Of a stretch of DNA of 64,000 bases, positions 35,710 to 44,342 are shown in pieces. A model generated the notes under the pieces. That model saw nothing but the letters and a program-made list of their open reading frames with translations, was not told where the DNA came from and searched no databases. Numbering within the stretch: the stretch's first letter is position 1; the number at the start of each line of letters is the position of its first letter. The DNA comes from Olsenella uli. Lineage in GTDB: Bacteria; Actinomycetota; Coriobacteriia; Coriobacteriales; Atopobiaceae. Made by a program: the position numbers and the translations under genes. Where the stretch lies: positions 207,376-271,375 of the forward strand of contig NZ_JACJJK010000003.1 in NCBI RefSeq assembly GCF_016899935.1, given 5' to 3'.

Positions 35710-37125
35710 TTGGAGAAGCTCAAGCTGCCTGATGACTTCTTCTTCGGGGCTGCGATGTCCGGACCGCAGACCGAGGGAGAGTAGGCGTCGGGCGGGAAGC
35801 TCGAGAACCTCTGGGACACGTGGTCCAACGAGGATCTCGATGCCTTCCACAACAAGGTGGGGTCGTACGGGGGCAACGACTTCACCAGGCGTCACAACGA
35901 GGACTTCAAGATCCTCAAGGACCTAGGGCTCACGTCGTTCAGGACCTCCATCCAGTGGAGCCGTCTGCTCGACGAGAAGGGCCAGATCAACCCGGAGGGC
36001 GAGAAGTACTATCACGACCTCTTCGCCGACGCGCGGGCGGCGGGGCTCGAGTGCTTCGTGAACCTGTATCACTTCGACATGCCCACCTACCTCTTCCGTC
36101 GCGGCGGGTGGGAGAGCCGTGAGGTCGTCGAGGCCTATGCCCACTACGCGCGCGTCGCGTTTCGGACCTTCGGCAAGGAGATCCGCTACTGGTTCACGTT
36201 CAACGAGCCGATCGTGGAGCCGGACAACCGCTACGAGGGCGGTGAGTGGTACCCGCAGCCCCACAGCTTCGAGCGCGCCCGCGCGGTCCAGTACAACATC
36301 TCGATCGCTCACTGCCTCGCCGTCCGCGAGTACCGCGCGGCCAAGGCCGAGGGCCTCATGCTGCCCGACTCGCGCATCGGCATGATCAGCTGCTTCACCC
36401 CGCCCTACACGCGCGAGGACCCGAGCCCGGCCGATCTCGAGGCCGTGCGCATCACTGACGGAATCCGCAACCGCTGGTGGCTCGACCTCGTGACCAAGGG
36501 GGAGCTGCCCGCCGACATCCTCGAGGACCTCAAGGGCCTCGGCGTCGAGCTGCCCGTCCGCCCCGAGGACAAGCTCATCCTCGCCGATGGCAAGGTCGAC
36601 TGGCTGGGCTGCAACTACTACCACCCCGAGCGCGTCCAGGCGCCCTCGCGTGAGAGGGACGAGTACGGCAACCCGCTCTTCGCCGAGCCCTACGTCTGGC
36701 CCGATACCAAGATGAACGAGAGCCGCGGCTGGGAGATCTATCCCAAGGGCATCTACGACTTTGGCATGAATCTCAAGCGCGACTACCCTGAGCTCGAGTT
36801 CTTCATCTCCGAGAACGGCATCGGCATCGAGAGGGAGTGGAACTTCCGCGATCCCGAGACCGGTGCCATCCAGGACGACTACCGCATCGAGTTCGTGCGC
36901 GAGCACCTTGCCTGGATTGCCCGCGCCATCGCCGACGGCGCGAAGATCGTCGGTTACCACTACTGGGCGGTCATCGACAACTGGTCGTGGGCCAACGCTT
37001 TCAAGAACCGCTACGGCTTCGTCGAGGTCGACCTCCAGGACGGCTACGCGCGCCGTCCCAAGAAGTCCGCATCCTGGCTCGCCGAGGTCGCGCGCACGCA
37101 CGAATTCACCATTGAAGGGGAGTAA
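35710..37125 (+). pseudogene. GH1 6-phospho-beta-glucosidase interrupted by an in-frame amber codon
   Basis: Reading from the TTG at 35710 (GAAGGGAGAG upstream) gives LEKLKLPDDFFFGAAMSGPQTEGE, the expected GH1 N-terminus, then TAG at 35782-35784, then ASGGKLENLWDTWSN in the same frame through to 37125. The stop falls where relatives often have Trp, so one TGG to TAG change would explain it. The rest is intact: FTFNEPIVEPDN (acid/base) and FISENGIGIE (nucleophile). Restarting at the ATG at 35857 gives 422 residues lacking the first strand and the conserved Gln of the -1 subsite. It starts a GH1-EIIC-EIIB-EIIA operon. Confidence 0.8.
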
Positions 37126-37129
37126 TCCC

Positions 37130-38314
37130 ATGGCAGAGAACACCAAGCTCCAGGCGTTTCTCGACAAGTTCGCTGCGGTCTCGGCGAAGGTCGGAAACCA
37201 GGTCCATCTACGGTCGCTGCGCGATGCGTTTGCCACCATCACGCCGCTCTACATCCTTGCGGGCATCGCGGTTCTCGTGAACAACGTGCTCTTCGGCTAC
37301 CTCTGGAGCGACACGGGATTCTTCCCGAACCCCGAGCTGCTCGCCAACGTCCAGACGTGGGGCAACGCGCTGACGCTCGGCACGCTCAACGTCTCGGCGC
37401 TGATCCTCGCGGGCCTCATCGGCTACTGCCTGGCCACGAACAAGCGCTTCGAGAACCCGCTCGCCTGCGTGGTCGTGGGCATCTCCGCCTTCGTCGTCAT
37501 GATGCCGCAGTCGATCACCGCGACCCTCGCCGCCACCTCGCCGCTGCTGACCGACGAGGTCACCACGGCGCAGGTCACCGGCGCGCTCTCGACCACCAAC
37601 ACCGGCACCAACGGCCTCTTCGGCGCGATCATCATCGGCCTGCTCGCGGTCACGCTGTTCATCAAGATCTCCGGCGTCGAGAAGCTCAAGGTCAACCTGG
37701 GCGAGGGCGTGCCGCCTGCGGTCGGCAACTCGTTCAACGTCATGATCCCGATGCTGCTGACACTCTCCATCTTCGGCCTGGTCGCCGCGCTTCTCGCGGT
37801 CTTTGCCAGCACCGACCTGCCGACCATCATCTCCACGTTCATCGCGACCCCGCTCAAGAGCATCATGAACGCCGGCCCGTGGGCCTTCATCGTGATCTAC
37901 ACGCTGGCCAACCTGCTGTTCTGCGTCGGCATCCACCAGTCCACGATCTCCGGTGCCACCGTCGAGCCCATCCTCCCCGGCCTCTTCAACATCAACGAGC
38001 CGGTCATCTACGGGTACCCCATCGTGTTCAACCTCCCGCTCATGATCCCGTTCGTGATCATCCCCGACCTGTTCATCGGCCTCACCTACGGCCTGACCTG
38101 CGCCGGCTGGCTCTCGCCGTGCATCGCGCAGGCTCCGTGGACCACGCCCCCCATCCTCTCCGCGCTGCTCTCCACCGGCTTCGACTGGCGCGCGGCCGTG
38201 TGGCAGGTGCTCGAGATCGTCATCGGCATGGCCATCTACCTGCCGTTCATGAAGATCTCCGAGCGCGCCCAGGCGCTCCAGGGCTCCGAGGCCGCCGGCG
38301 AGCTCGCCGAGTAG
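37130..38314 (+). CDS. PTS lactose/cellobiose-family EIIC permease, apparently internally shortened
   Basis: The protein has 394 residues with about nine membrane segments; FAVVMMPQ-like and FNINEPVIYGYPIVFNLPLMIPF sequences identify the lactose/cellobiose EIIC family. Family members are usually about 430-450 residues. Here VGIHQSTISGATVEPIL runs directly into PGLFNINEPVIYG, whereas relatives have roughly 55-60 residues between the GIHG and NEP motifs, including a GGSGATL-like membrane stretch (from memory of the family). This suggests an in-frame deletion or a divergent form. The start ATG is 4 bp after the GH1 stop behind GAAGGGGAG. Confidence 0.85.
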   Translation: MAENTKLQAFLDKFAAVSAKVGNQVHLRSLRDAFATITPLYILAGIAVLVNNVLFGYLWSDTGFFPNPELLANVQTWGNALTLGTLNVSALILAGLIGYCLATNKRFENPLACVVVGISAFVVMMPQSITATLAATSPLLTDEVTTAQVTGALSTTNTGTNGLFGAIIIGLLAVTLFIKISGVEKLKVNLGEGVPPAVGNSFNVMIPMLLTLSIFGLVAALLAVFASTDLPTIISTFIATPLKSIMNAGPWAFIVIYTLANLLFCVGIHQSTISGATVEPILPGLFNINEPVIYGYPIVFNLPLMIPFVIIPDLFIGLTYGLTCAGWLSPCIAQAPWTTPPILSALLSTGFDWRAAVWQVLEIVIGMAIYLPFMKISERAQALQGSEAAGELAE

Positions 38315-38426
38315 TCATGCGCCTATCGTCGCGAACCTCGTACGCTTGAGACACCGATGGCACGACCGGGCGGCGGCCCCGCGCCGCCGCCCACCGTCAC
38401 AGGAAGTTCCTAGAAAGGGGAACGTC

Positions 38427-38729
38427 ATGAAGAACATTCTGCTCGCCTGCAACGCCGGCATGTCCACGAGCCTGCTCGTGCAGAAGATGCAGGCAGAGGC
38501 CAAGGCCCAGGGGCTGGACGTCAACATCTCCGCAGGCCCGCTCAACAACGCCCTCGAGAAGATCGACACCGCCGACGTCCTGCTTCTCGGCCCGCAGATC
38601 TCCTACGCCAAGAAGGACGCCGAGGCCGCTGCGGGCTCCACGCCCGTGCTCGTGATTCCGATGGTCGACTACGGTCGCATGAACGCCAAGAAGATCCTGG
38701 CGGACGCTATGGCCGCCATCGAGGGGTAG
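38427..38729 (+). CDS. PTS lactose/cellobiose-family EIIB component
   Basis: The protein has 100 residues and is a complete single-domain EIIB. The phosphorylated cysteine is C8 in LLACNAGMSTSLLV. It passes phosphate from EIIA to the incoming sugar at EIIC on the cytoplasmic side. GAAAGGGG precedes the ATG. It is followed after 9 bp by EIIA. Confidence 0.95.
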   Translation: MKNILLACNAGMSTSLLVQKMQAEAKAQGLDVNISAGPLNNALEKIDTADVLLLGPQISYAKKDAEAAAGSTPVLVIPMVDYGRMNAKKILADAMAAIEG

Positions 38730-38738
38730 GAGAGCGCC

Positions 38739-39113
38739 ATGGCAGAGGACGCGCAGCAGAACGCGCCGCAGGACGCGGCCCAGCAGGACGCCTCACTCGA
38801 CATGGAGGAGGTCTGCTTCCAGATCATCGCCAACGTGGGGTCCGCCAAGTCCCAGTACATCGAGGCCATCTCCAAGGCTCAGGTGGGCGACTTCGACGGT
38901 GCCCGCGCGATGATCGAGTCCGGCAGCAAGGACTTCCTGAACGGCCATAACGTGCACCTGCAGCTGCTCACCAACGACGCGGGCGGTCGGAGCGTCAAGT
39001 TCTCGATGCTCCTCATGCACGCGGAGGACCAGCTGATGGAGGCCGAGACCTTCCGCGTGGTGGCCGAGAACTTCATCAGCGTGTACGAGCGCATGGGCAA
39101 GCTGGAGCAGTAG
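38739..39113 (+). CDS. PTS lactose/cellobiose-family EIIA component
   Basis: The protein has 124 residues. The phosphorylated histidine is H94 in LLMHAEDQLM, in the helical trimer fold of LicA/CelC-type EIIA proteins. A 20-residue Gln/Asp/Ala-rich N-terminal extension precedes the domain. It accepts phosphate from HPr and passes it to EIIB. A strong hairpin follows the operon. Confidence 0.94.
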   Translation: MAEDAQQNAPQDAAQQDASLDMEEVCFQIIANVGSAKSQYIEAISKAQVGDFDGARAMIESGSKDFLNGHNVHLQLLTNDAGGRSVKFSMLLMHAEDQLMEAETFRVVAENFISVYERMGKLEQ

Positions 39114-39136
39114 CCCTCAGGGGCAGGTCCAAAGAC

Positions 39137-39176
39137 GCGGGGCGCGGCGCGGTTCACACATCGCGCCGCGCCCCGC
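39137..39176. terminator. Strong hairpin after the PTS operon
   Basis: GCGGGGCGCGGCGCG (39137-39151) and CGCGCCGCGCCCCGC (39162-39176) form a perfect 15-bp stem. There is no T-tract. It lies between convergent genes and can serve both. Confidence 0.7.
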
Positions 39177-39201
39177 CTGCGTGGGGTGTGCGCCGCCCTC
39201 C

Positions 39202-39888
39202 TCACACCACGAACAGCAGCGCCGAGAGCGTGATGCAGACGCTGCCGGCCAGCGTGAACAGGTGGAAGACGAAGTGCAGGTAGGGCACCTTCTTGATGGC
39301 GTAGAAGACCGCGCCCACGGTGTAGCTGAGCCCGCCGGCCAGAAGCAGCCAGAACGCGGGCGGCGCCAGAAGCCCCCAGAGGTCGCCGATGCGAAAGACC
39401 ACGAGCCAGCCCATGAGCACGTAGACCACGGCGGTGAGCCAGGCGGGCTGGCGCTCGCGCAGCAGGCACTCGGCCACGATGCCCGCCACGGCCACCGCCC
39501 ACACGGCCGCGCACAGCTCGAGGCCGCCGCGCCCGGCGAGCGTGACCAGTGAGAACGGCGCGTAGCTGCCGGCGATGAGCAGGTAGATGCCGCAGTGGTC
39601 CAGCACGCGGAACACCGCCTTGCCGCGCGGCGCGGCGATCGCGTGGTAGAGCGTGGAGAAGAGGTACTCCACGATGAGCGAGACGCCCATGATGATGGCC
39701 GCCGCCAGGCGCGCCCCGCCTCCGTGCGAGACCGCCACCACGATGAGCAGGACCAGCGCCGCGATGCCGAGAAGGACGCCCACCCCGTGGCTCACCGAGT
39801 TGGCGATCTCCTCGCCGAGCGAGTAGAGCCTTGTGCGCAGCGCGGGCCTCTCCGTGCTCGCGGTTCCGGCGTCGTTGGCATCCGCCAT
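39202..39888 (-). CDS. Hemolysin III / PAQR-family membrane protein
   Basis: The protein has 228 residues and seven membrane segments. Conserved features of the HlyIII/PAQR family are EEIANSVSHGVGVLLG, EYLFSTLYHAI, RVLDHCGIYLLIAGSYAPF and the C-terminal HFVFHLFTL; the histidines, Ser and Asp are thought to bind a metal. Bacterial members are of uncertain function and may be lipid-modifying. AAGGGAGG precedes the ATG. Confidence 0.9.
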   Translation of the reverse strand: MADANDAGTASTERPALRTRLYSLGEEIANSVSHGVGVLLGIAALVLLIVVAVSHGGGARLAAAIIMGVSLIVEYLFSTLYHAIAAPRGKAVFRVLDHCGIYLLIAGSYAPFSLVTLAGRGGLELCAAVWAVAVAGIVAECLLRERQPAWLTAVVYVLMGWLVVFRIGDLWGLLAPPAFWLLLAGGLSYTVGAVFYAIKKVPYLHFVFHLFTLAGSVCITLSALLFVV

Positions 39889-39968
39889 GGGACCTCCCTT
39901 GTGGCCGCAGGGTATAATGACCGCCTGTCAGCTGAAGCATACCCGCTCGGCCCGCTGGGGAGGCAGCC

Positions 39969-40463
39969 GTGAAGAAATCGACGTTCATCGGAAACCTTGT
40001 GGCGTGGATCGTGGTCGCCGCCGCGTGCTGCGCGTTTCTCGCCTGGTGGCACCTGGGCAACGGCACGCCCAACATCTCGGACCCGATGGTCCAGCTCGGC
40101 GTGGTCCTGGCGTCGCCGCTTCTGCTCTACGCGATTGGCGCGCTGCTGGGCGTGGCGCTGATGTGGTTCAAGAAGATCCTCGTGGGGCGCCTCACCAAGC
40201 GCGCGTGCCGCGCGGTCGGCATCCTGGGGCTGGGAGTCCTGGTGCTGGCGGGCCTGCCGGCGCTCGTCCCCGCGACGGGGGAGGCGCTGCTGGGGCCGGC
40301 CTTCGTGGTGGTCTACGTCACGATGCTGGCGCCGCTGCTCATCGTCGCGATCGGCTTCGTCTACGCGATCGGCTGCGCGGGCGTCGACGCAAGCAAGCGC
40401 GGCCCCTTCGCCAAGTACCTGCCCGACGACCACTTCGAGGACGAGCCGTCCGGTGGGGAGTGA
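39969..40463 (+). CDS. Membrane protein of unknown function
   Basis: The protein has 164 residues with four hydrophobic segments (starting NLVAWIVVAAACCAFLAWW) and an acidic C-terminal tail (DDHFEDEPSGGE). The GTG start at 39969 has GGGGAGG upstream, and a -10 box TATAAT lies at 39913-39918. The family is not recognised. It is followed after 3 bp by another membrane protein gene, so the two are probably one operon. Confidence 0.55.
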   Translation: MKKSTFIGNLVAWIVVAAACCAFLAWWHLGNGTPNISDPMVQLGVVLASPLLLYAIGALLGVALMWFKKILVGRLTKRACRAVGILGLGVLVLAGLPALVPATGEALLGPAFVVVYVTMLAPLLIVAIGFVYAIGCAGVDASKRGPFAKYLPDDHFEDEPSGGE

Positions 40464-40466
40464 CCC

Positions 40467-41078
40467 ATGGAATACGTGATCGTCTACCTGCTCGTTAACA
40501 TTGTCATCGGCGTCGTCGCGTGCCTCTTCGGTCGGCGGCTCTTCTTCGCGGTGCTCGGGCTGCTGGTGTTTCTCGGCGTCTTCAACATCGCGCTCGCGTC
40601 CACGAACGCCTCGGCGGCCTCGCTGGCGATCGCGGCGGTGCTCGGCGTGGTGGCCGCGCTGCTCTCCAAGTTCGCCTACCGGGCCGGCGTGTTCCTCGTG
40701 GGCTTTGCCGCCGGCGCGGCGCTCGGCTTTGTGGTGACGATCCTCGTGGGCGGGGAGGTCGCGGACTTCCTCGGCGTGATCGTGGTGGTGGCCGGCCTGC
40801 TCGTGGGCCTCGCGGCCGCCCGCTGGTCCGATATGGCCGTGCGCCTGAGCACCGCGTGGTCGGGCGCGTCGTTCGCGGTGCCCAACGTCCTCGCGGCGGC
40901 GCTCGCGTTTCCCGCGCTCGCCGGGCTGGCCGTTCCCGGCGACGCCGCGGCAACCTTCGACGCGCTCTCCGCCTACATCGCCGGTGACTTCTCTGCGGCC
41001 CACGGCGTGGCGATCTTTGTGGGGACGCTTGCGCTCGCCGTGGTGGGCTCCGTGGTCCAGGCGCGCCAGAAGGGCTAG
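40467..41078 (+). CDS. Multi-pass membrane protein of unknown function
   Basis: The protein has 203 residues with about six membrane segments almost end to end, rich in Ala, Val and Leu. The pattern resembles DUF4203/TMEM198-like proteins, though the match is weak. GTGGGGAGTG precedes the ATG. Partner of the preceding gene. Its stop is the start of a single 31-bp-family repeat unit (GGAATCGCCGGGGTTGTCGC). Confidence 0.55.
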   Translation: MEYVIVYLLVNIVIGVVACLFGRRLFFAVLGLLVFLGVFNIALASTNASAASLAIAAVLGVVAALLSKFAYRAGVFLVGFAAGAALGFVVTILVGGEVADFLGVIVVVAGLLVGLAAARWSDMAVRLSTAWSGASFAVPNVLAAALAFPALAGLAVPGDAAATFDALSAYIAGDFSAAHGVAIFVGTLALAVVGSVVQARQKG

Positions 41079-41101
41079 GAATCGCCGGGGTTGTCGCGGA
41101 C
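41077..41101. repeat. Single reverse unit of the 31-bp-period family
   Basis: AGGAATCGCCGGGGTTGTCG matches the reverse units of the array at 19098-19316 and overlaps the stop region of the upstream gene. No second unit lies 31 bp away, so this is a solo copy. Confidence 0.65.
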
Positions 41102-41152
41102 GGCGTCCCACCCGACGTCCTTCTCGCCTTTGTCACGTGCGGGTAACGCGGC

Positions 41153-41181
41153 TTGCGCGGGCGCCGGGGCCCTGCTAACGT
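41153..41181 (+). promoter_or_regulatory. Promoter of the methionine transport operon
   Basis: TTGCGC (41153-41158) and TAACGT (41176-41181) are 17 bp apart. The predicted transcript start (about 41188) coincides with the ATG of the Met-rich leader frame, so that frame would be translated leaderless. Confidence 0.6.
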
Positions 41182-41188
41182 AGCCACC

Positions 41189-41305
41189 ATGAAGAGCGCT
41201 GTCGCACATATCACGATGATGATGGTCATGGAGATGCCCAAGCCCGGGCACTCTGCCGTGCCGTGCGCGCGTCGCGCGGGCGGGGAGACCGGGCGCCTTC
41301 ACTAG
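41189..41305 (+). CDS. Met-rich leader peptide upstream of metNIQ
   Basis: A 38-codon frame begins MKSAVAHITMMMVMEMPKPG and ends at a TAG at 41303-41305. Five of residues 10-16 are Met. It lies 58 bp before metN, has no Shine-Dalgarno sequence, and starts where the promoter predicts transcription to begin. Clusters of the regulated amino acid are the hallmark of ribosome-mediated attenuation leaders. Downstream, CTCCG (41311-41315) can pair either with GGAG at 41284 or with CGGAG (41350-41354) in the metN ribosome binding region. The mechanism is inference. Confidence 0.6.
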   Translation: MKSAVAHITMMMVMEMPKPGHSAVPCARRAGGETGRLH

Positions 41306-41362
41306 GTCGTCTCCGGCGGGAGGCGGCCCTCCCTGTTCACGTCATCGAGCGGAGCCTCGCGC

Positions 41363-42104
<742 letters not shown>

Positions 42105-42112
<8 letters not shown>

Positions 42113-42788
42113 TTTCGTGAACGCCTTCATCGCCGAGTACGGCGAGCTGCTCGCCGAGGGCACCCTCTCCACCATCGTGATGGTGCTCGTGCCCACGGCC
42201 ATCTCCTACGTGCTGGGCCTCACGCTCGGCGTGGTGCTCTATCTCACCGCGCCCGGCTCGCTGCGTCCGATGCCCGTGCTCAATGCCGTGCTCGGCTGGG
42301 TGGTCAACATCCTGCGCTCGTTCCCGTTCATCGTGCTCATGGTGTTCATCATCCCGTTCACCCGAACGGTCATGGGCACGGCGTCGGGTCTCGCGGGCAT
42401 CATCCCGCCGCTCGTGCTGGCCACCACCCCCTTCATTGCGCGCATGGTTGAGCAGTCGCTCGCCGAGGTCCCGCGCGAGAGCGTGGAGGCCGTCGAGGCC
42501 TGCGGCGCCAGCGTGCCGCGCATCGTGTTCTCGGCCCTGTTGCCCGAGGCGCTGCCCTCGATCGTGCGCGGCGTGGCCGTGGTGCTCATCGCCGTGCTCG
42601 GCTACACGGCCATGGCGGGCGCCATCGGCGCGGGCGGCCTCGGCGACATCGCGGTGCGCTACGGCTACTACCGCCGCGTCGACGAGGTCATGGTCGTGGC
42701 CGTGATCGTGCTCGTCGTGATTGTCCAGGTGATCCAGAGCGTCTGCGACCTCGCGGCGCGCCGCGTGGACCACCGTACCCAGAGCTAG
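42105..42788 (+). CDS. metI: Methionine ABC transporter permease
   Basis: The protein has 227 residues with five to six membrane segments and the ABC permease EAA loop (ESVEAVEACGASVPRIVFSALLPEALPSIV). MetI-type sequences ILRSFPFIVLMVFIIPFTR and GAIGAGGLGDIAVRYGYYR are clear. It forms the membrane channel with MetN. The ATG overlaps metN and is preceded by GGAAAGGG. Confidence 0.94.
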
Positions 42789-42841
42789 CGGGCGAGAAGA
42801 ACCTCTCGCCCCACGTCCTCGATTTCCCAAGGAGTATTCCC

Positions 42842-43669
42842 ATGTCCAACATCACCCGTCGCTCTCTGCTTTCCGCCACCGCCCTTCTCGCCACCGGCGC
42901 GCTCGCCGCGTGCGGCGGCTCGTCCGAGGATGACGCGTCCACCCTCACCGTGGCCGCGAGCCCCAGCCCCCACGCCGAGATCCTGAACGACTTTGCCGCC
43001 CCGCGTCTTACCGACCAGGGCATCACGCTCGAGGTCAAGGAGTACACCGACTACATCCTGCCCAACCAGGACACCACCTCCGGCGAGGTCGACTGCAACT
43101 ACTTTCAGCACCTCAACTACCTCAACAACTACAACGAGGAGAACGGGACCGACCTCGTGAGCGTGGGCAAGATCCACTTCGAGCCGATGGGCGTTTTCGC
43201 CGGCAAGTCGAGTGACCTCGCCGCCATCGCTGACGGCGCCACGATCACGATTCCCAACGACGCCACCAACGAGGGCCGCGCGCTGCTGCTGCTCCAGGAG
43301 CAGGGCATCATCACGCTCTCCGAGGACGCCGGCATCACCGCCACGCCCAATGACGTCGTGGAGAACCCCCACAACGTGAAGTTCATCGAGCAGGAGGCGG
43401 CGATGCTGCCGTCCACGCTGGCCGATGCGGACTTCTCGGTCATCAACGGCAACTATGCGATCGACGCGGGTCTCACGCTGTCCGACGCCGTGGCGCAGGA
43501 GAGCGCCGACTCCGACGTCATCAAGAACGAGTACGCCAACGTCATCGTGACCACGCCGGACAAGGAGTCGGACGAGAAGATCGCGGCGCTCGTGGCCGTG
43601 CTCACCACGGATGACTTCAAGGCCTACCTCGAGGAGACCTTCGGCGACGCCGTCCAGGCCGCGTTCTAG
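42842..43669 (+). CDS. metQ: Methionine-binding lipoprotein, NlpA/MetQ family
   Basis: The protein has 275 residues. A signal peptide ends in the lipobox LAAC with lipidated C24; a twin arginine (TRRSLL) is near the N-terminus. The mature part follows the MetQ fold: TVAASPSPHAEIL, YTDYILPNQDTTSGEVDCNYFQHLNYLNNYN, IHFEPMGVFAGKS and TIPNDATNEGRALLLLQE. It binds methionine outside the membrane and delivers it to MetNI. AAGGAG precedes the ATG; a perfect hairpin ends the operon. Confidence 0.94.
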   Translation: MSNITRRSLLSATALLATGALAACGGSSEDDASTLTVAASPSPHAEILNDFAAPRLTDQGITLEVKEYTDYILPNQDTTSGEVDCNYFQHLNYLNNYNEENGTDLVSVGKIHFEPMGVFAGKSSDLAAIADGATITIPNDATNEGRALLLLQEQGIITLSEDAGITATPNDVVENPHNVKFIEQEAAMLPSTLADADFSVINGNYAIDAGLTLSDAVAQESADSDVIKNEYANVIVTTPDKESDEKIAALVAVLTTDDFKAYLEETFGDAVQAAF

Positions 43670-43682
43670 GAGAGGCCTGCGG

Positions 43683-43712
43683 CCCGCCCAGGGGCGACGT
43701 CCCCTGGGCGGG
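43683..43712. terminator. Hairpin after metQ
   Basis: CCCGCCCAGGGG (43683-43694) pairs perfectly with CCCCTGGGCGGG (43701-43712). It lacks a T-tract and separates convergent genes. Confidence 0.7.
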
Positions 43713-43729
43713 ACGGCCGAGCGTCCGTG

Positions 43730-44011
43730 CTAGAGTGTCGCGGCGGCCCGGGCGCGGCGGGCGGCGCGCTCGTCCTCCTTGTCCATGCGCTCCACGAGCC
43801 AGACCTTGATGAGGGACTGGCGCGTGACCCCGTAGCGAGCCGCGAACGTATCCAGGCGAGCGATCGCCTCGTCCCCCATGTCGAGCGCCACGCGCCGGGT
43901 CTGCTCCTTGCCGGGCTTTCTCAACGTGGACATGTCGGCGTAGTCGAGGATGCTCTCGGCTCCCTCGTCAAACACGCGCTCCATCTCTTCCGAGCTGCTA
44001 AAGCTTTTCAT
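43730..44011 (-). CDS. brnA: BrnA-type antitoxin
   Basis: The protein has 93 residues. A charged N-terminus (FSSSEEMERVFDEGAESILDY) is followed by a ribbon-helix-helix segment (RRVALDMGDEAIARLDTFAARYGVTRQSLIKVWLVERM). BrnA proteins neutralise the BrnT ribonuclease and repress their shared promoter. The coding region overlaps the toxin gene by 14 bp in the toxin-first order typical of brnTA. Confidence 0.85.
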   Translation of the reverse strand: MKSFSSSEEMERVFDEGAESILDYADMSTLRKPGKEQTRRVALDMGDEAIARLDTFAARYGVTRQSLIKVWLVERMDKEDERAARRARAAATL

Positions 44012-44288
44012 CGTAGGCCCTCTCTTCGAACGGGTGCGAACGGCGCACGGAGATGATCCTTGTGCGTCCCTCTCGATACGTGATGATCGCCGTCCAGTGC
44101 TTCCCGCACAGCCTTCCCACGACGGCGTAGCGGGGCTCGCCTGGATATGAGAGGCGCACCTCGATTCTCTCTGGATCGGCAAAGAGCTCCCGCGCCTCCT
44201 CTAAGCTGATGCCGTGTTTCTCGACGTTCATCGCGTTCTTTCGTGGGTCCCATTCGAACTCGGGAAGTGAATCTACCAATGTGAACAC
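43998..44288 (-). CDS. brnT: BrnT-type ribonuclease toxin
   Basis: The protein has 96 residues with the BrnT pattern FEWDPRKNAMNVEKHGISLEEARELF, a central YPGEPRYAVVGRLCGKHWTAIITYREG and RTRIISVRRSHPFEERAYDEKL. BrnT is a RelE-fold ribonuclease that halts growth when freed from BrnA. I take the GTG ending at 44288 as start (GGAG upstream); a TTG nine bases further in is possible. A 6-bp palindrome lies just upstream as likely operator. The pair sits beside the large adhesin gene. Confidence 0.88.
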   Translation of the reverse strand: MFTLVDSLPEFEWDPRKNAMNVEKHGISLEEARELFADPERIEVRLSYPGEPRYAVVGRLCGKHWTAIITYREGRTRIISVRRSHPFEERAYDEKL

Positions 44289-44307
44289 TATAGCTCCATT
44301 ACCCTCC

Positions 44308-44324
44308 GAATACAGTACGTATTC
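44308..44324. promoter_or_regulatory. Candidate BrnA operator
   Basis: GAATAC (44308-44313) and GTATTC (44319-44324) form a perfect inverted repeat with a 5-bp spacer, about 20 bp upstream of brnT in an A+T-rich stretch. Autorepression by BrnA would be expected. Confidence 0.5.
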
Positions 44325-44342
44325 AGTGCTATTTGCGATGCC

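Noticed and set aside
41077..41101. Terminator for the membrane protein pair
   Set aside because: The sequence is a solo repeat unit without a matching arm or T-tract.
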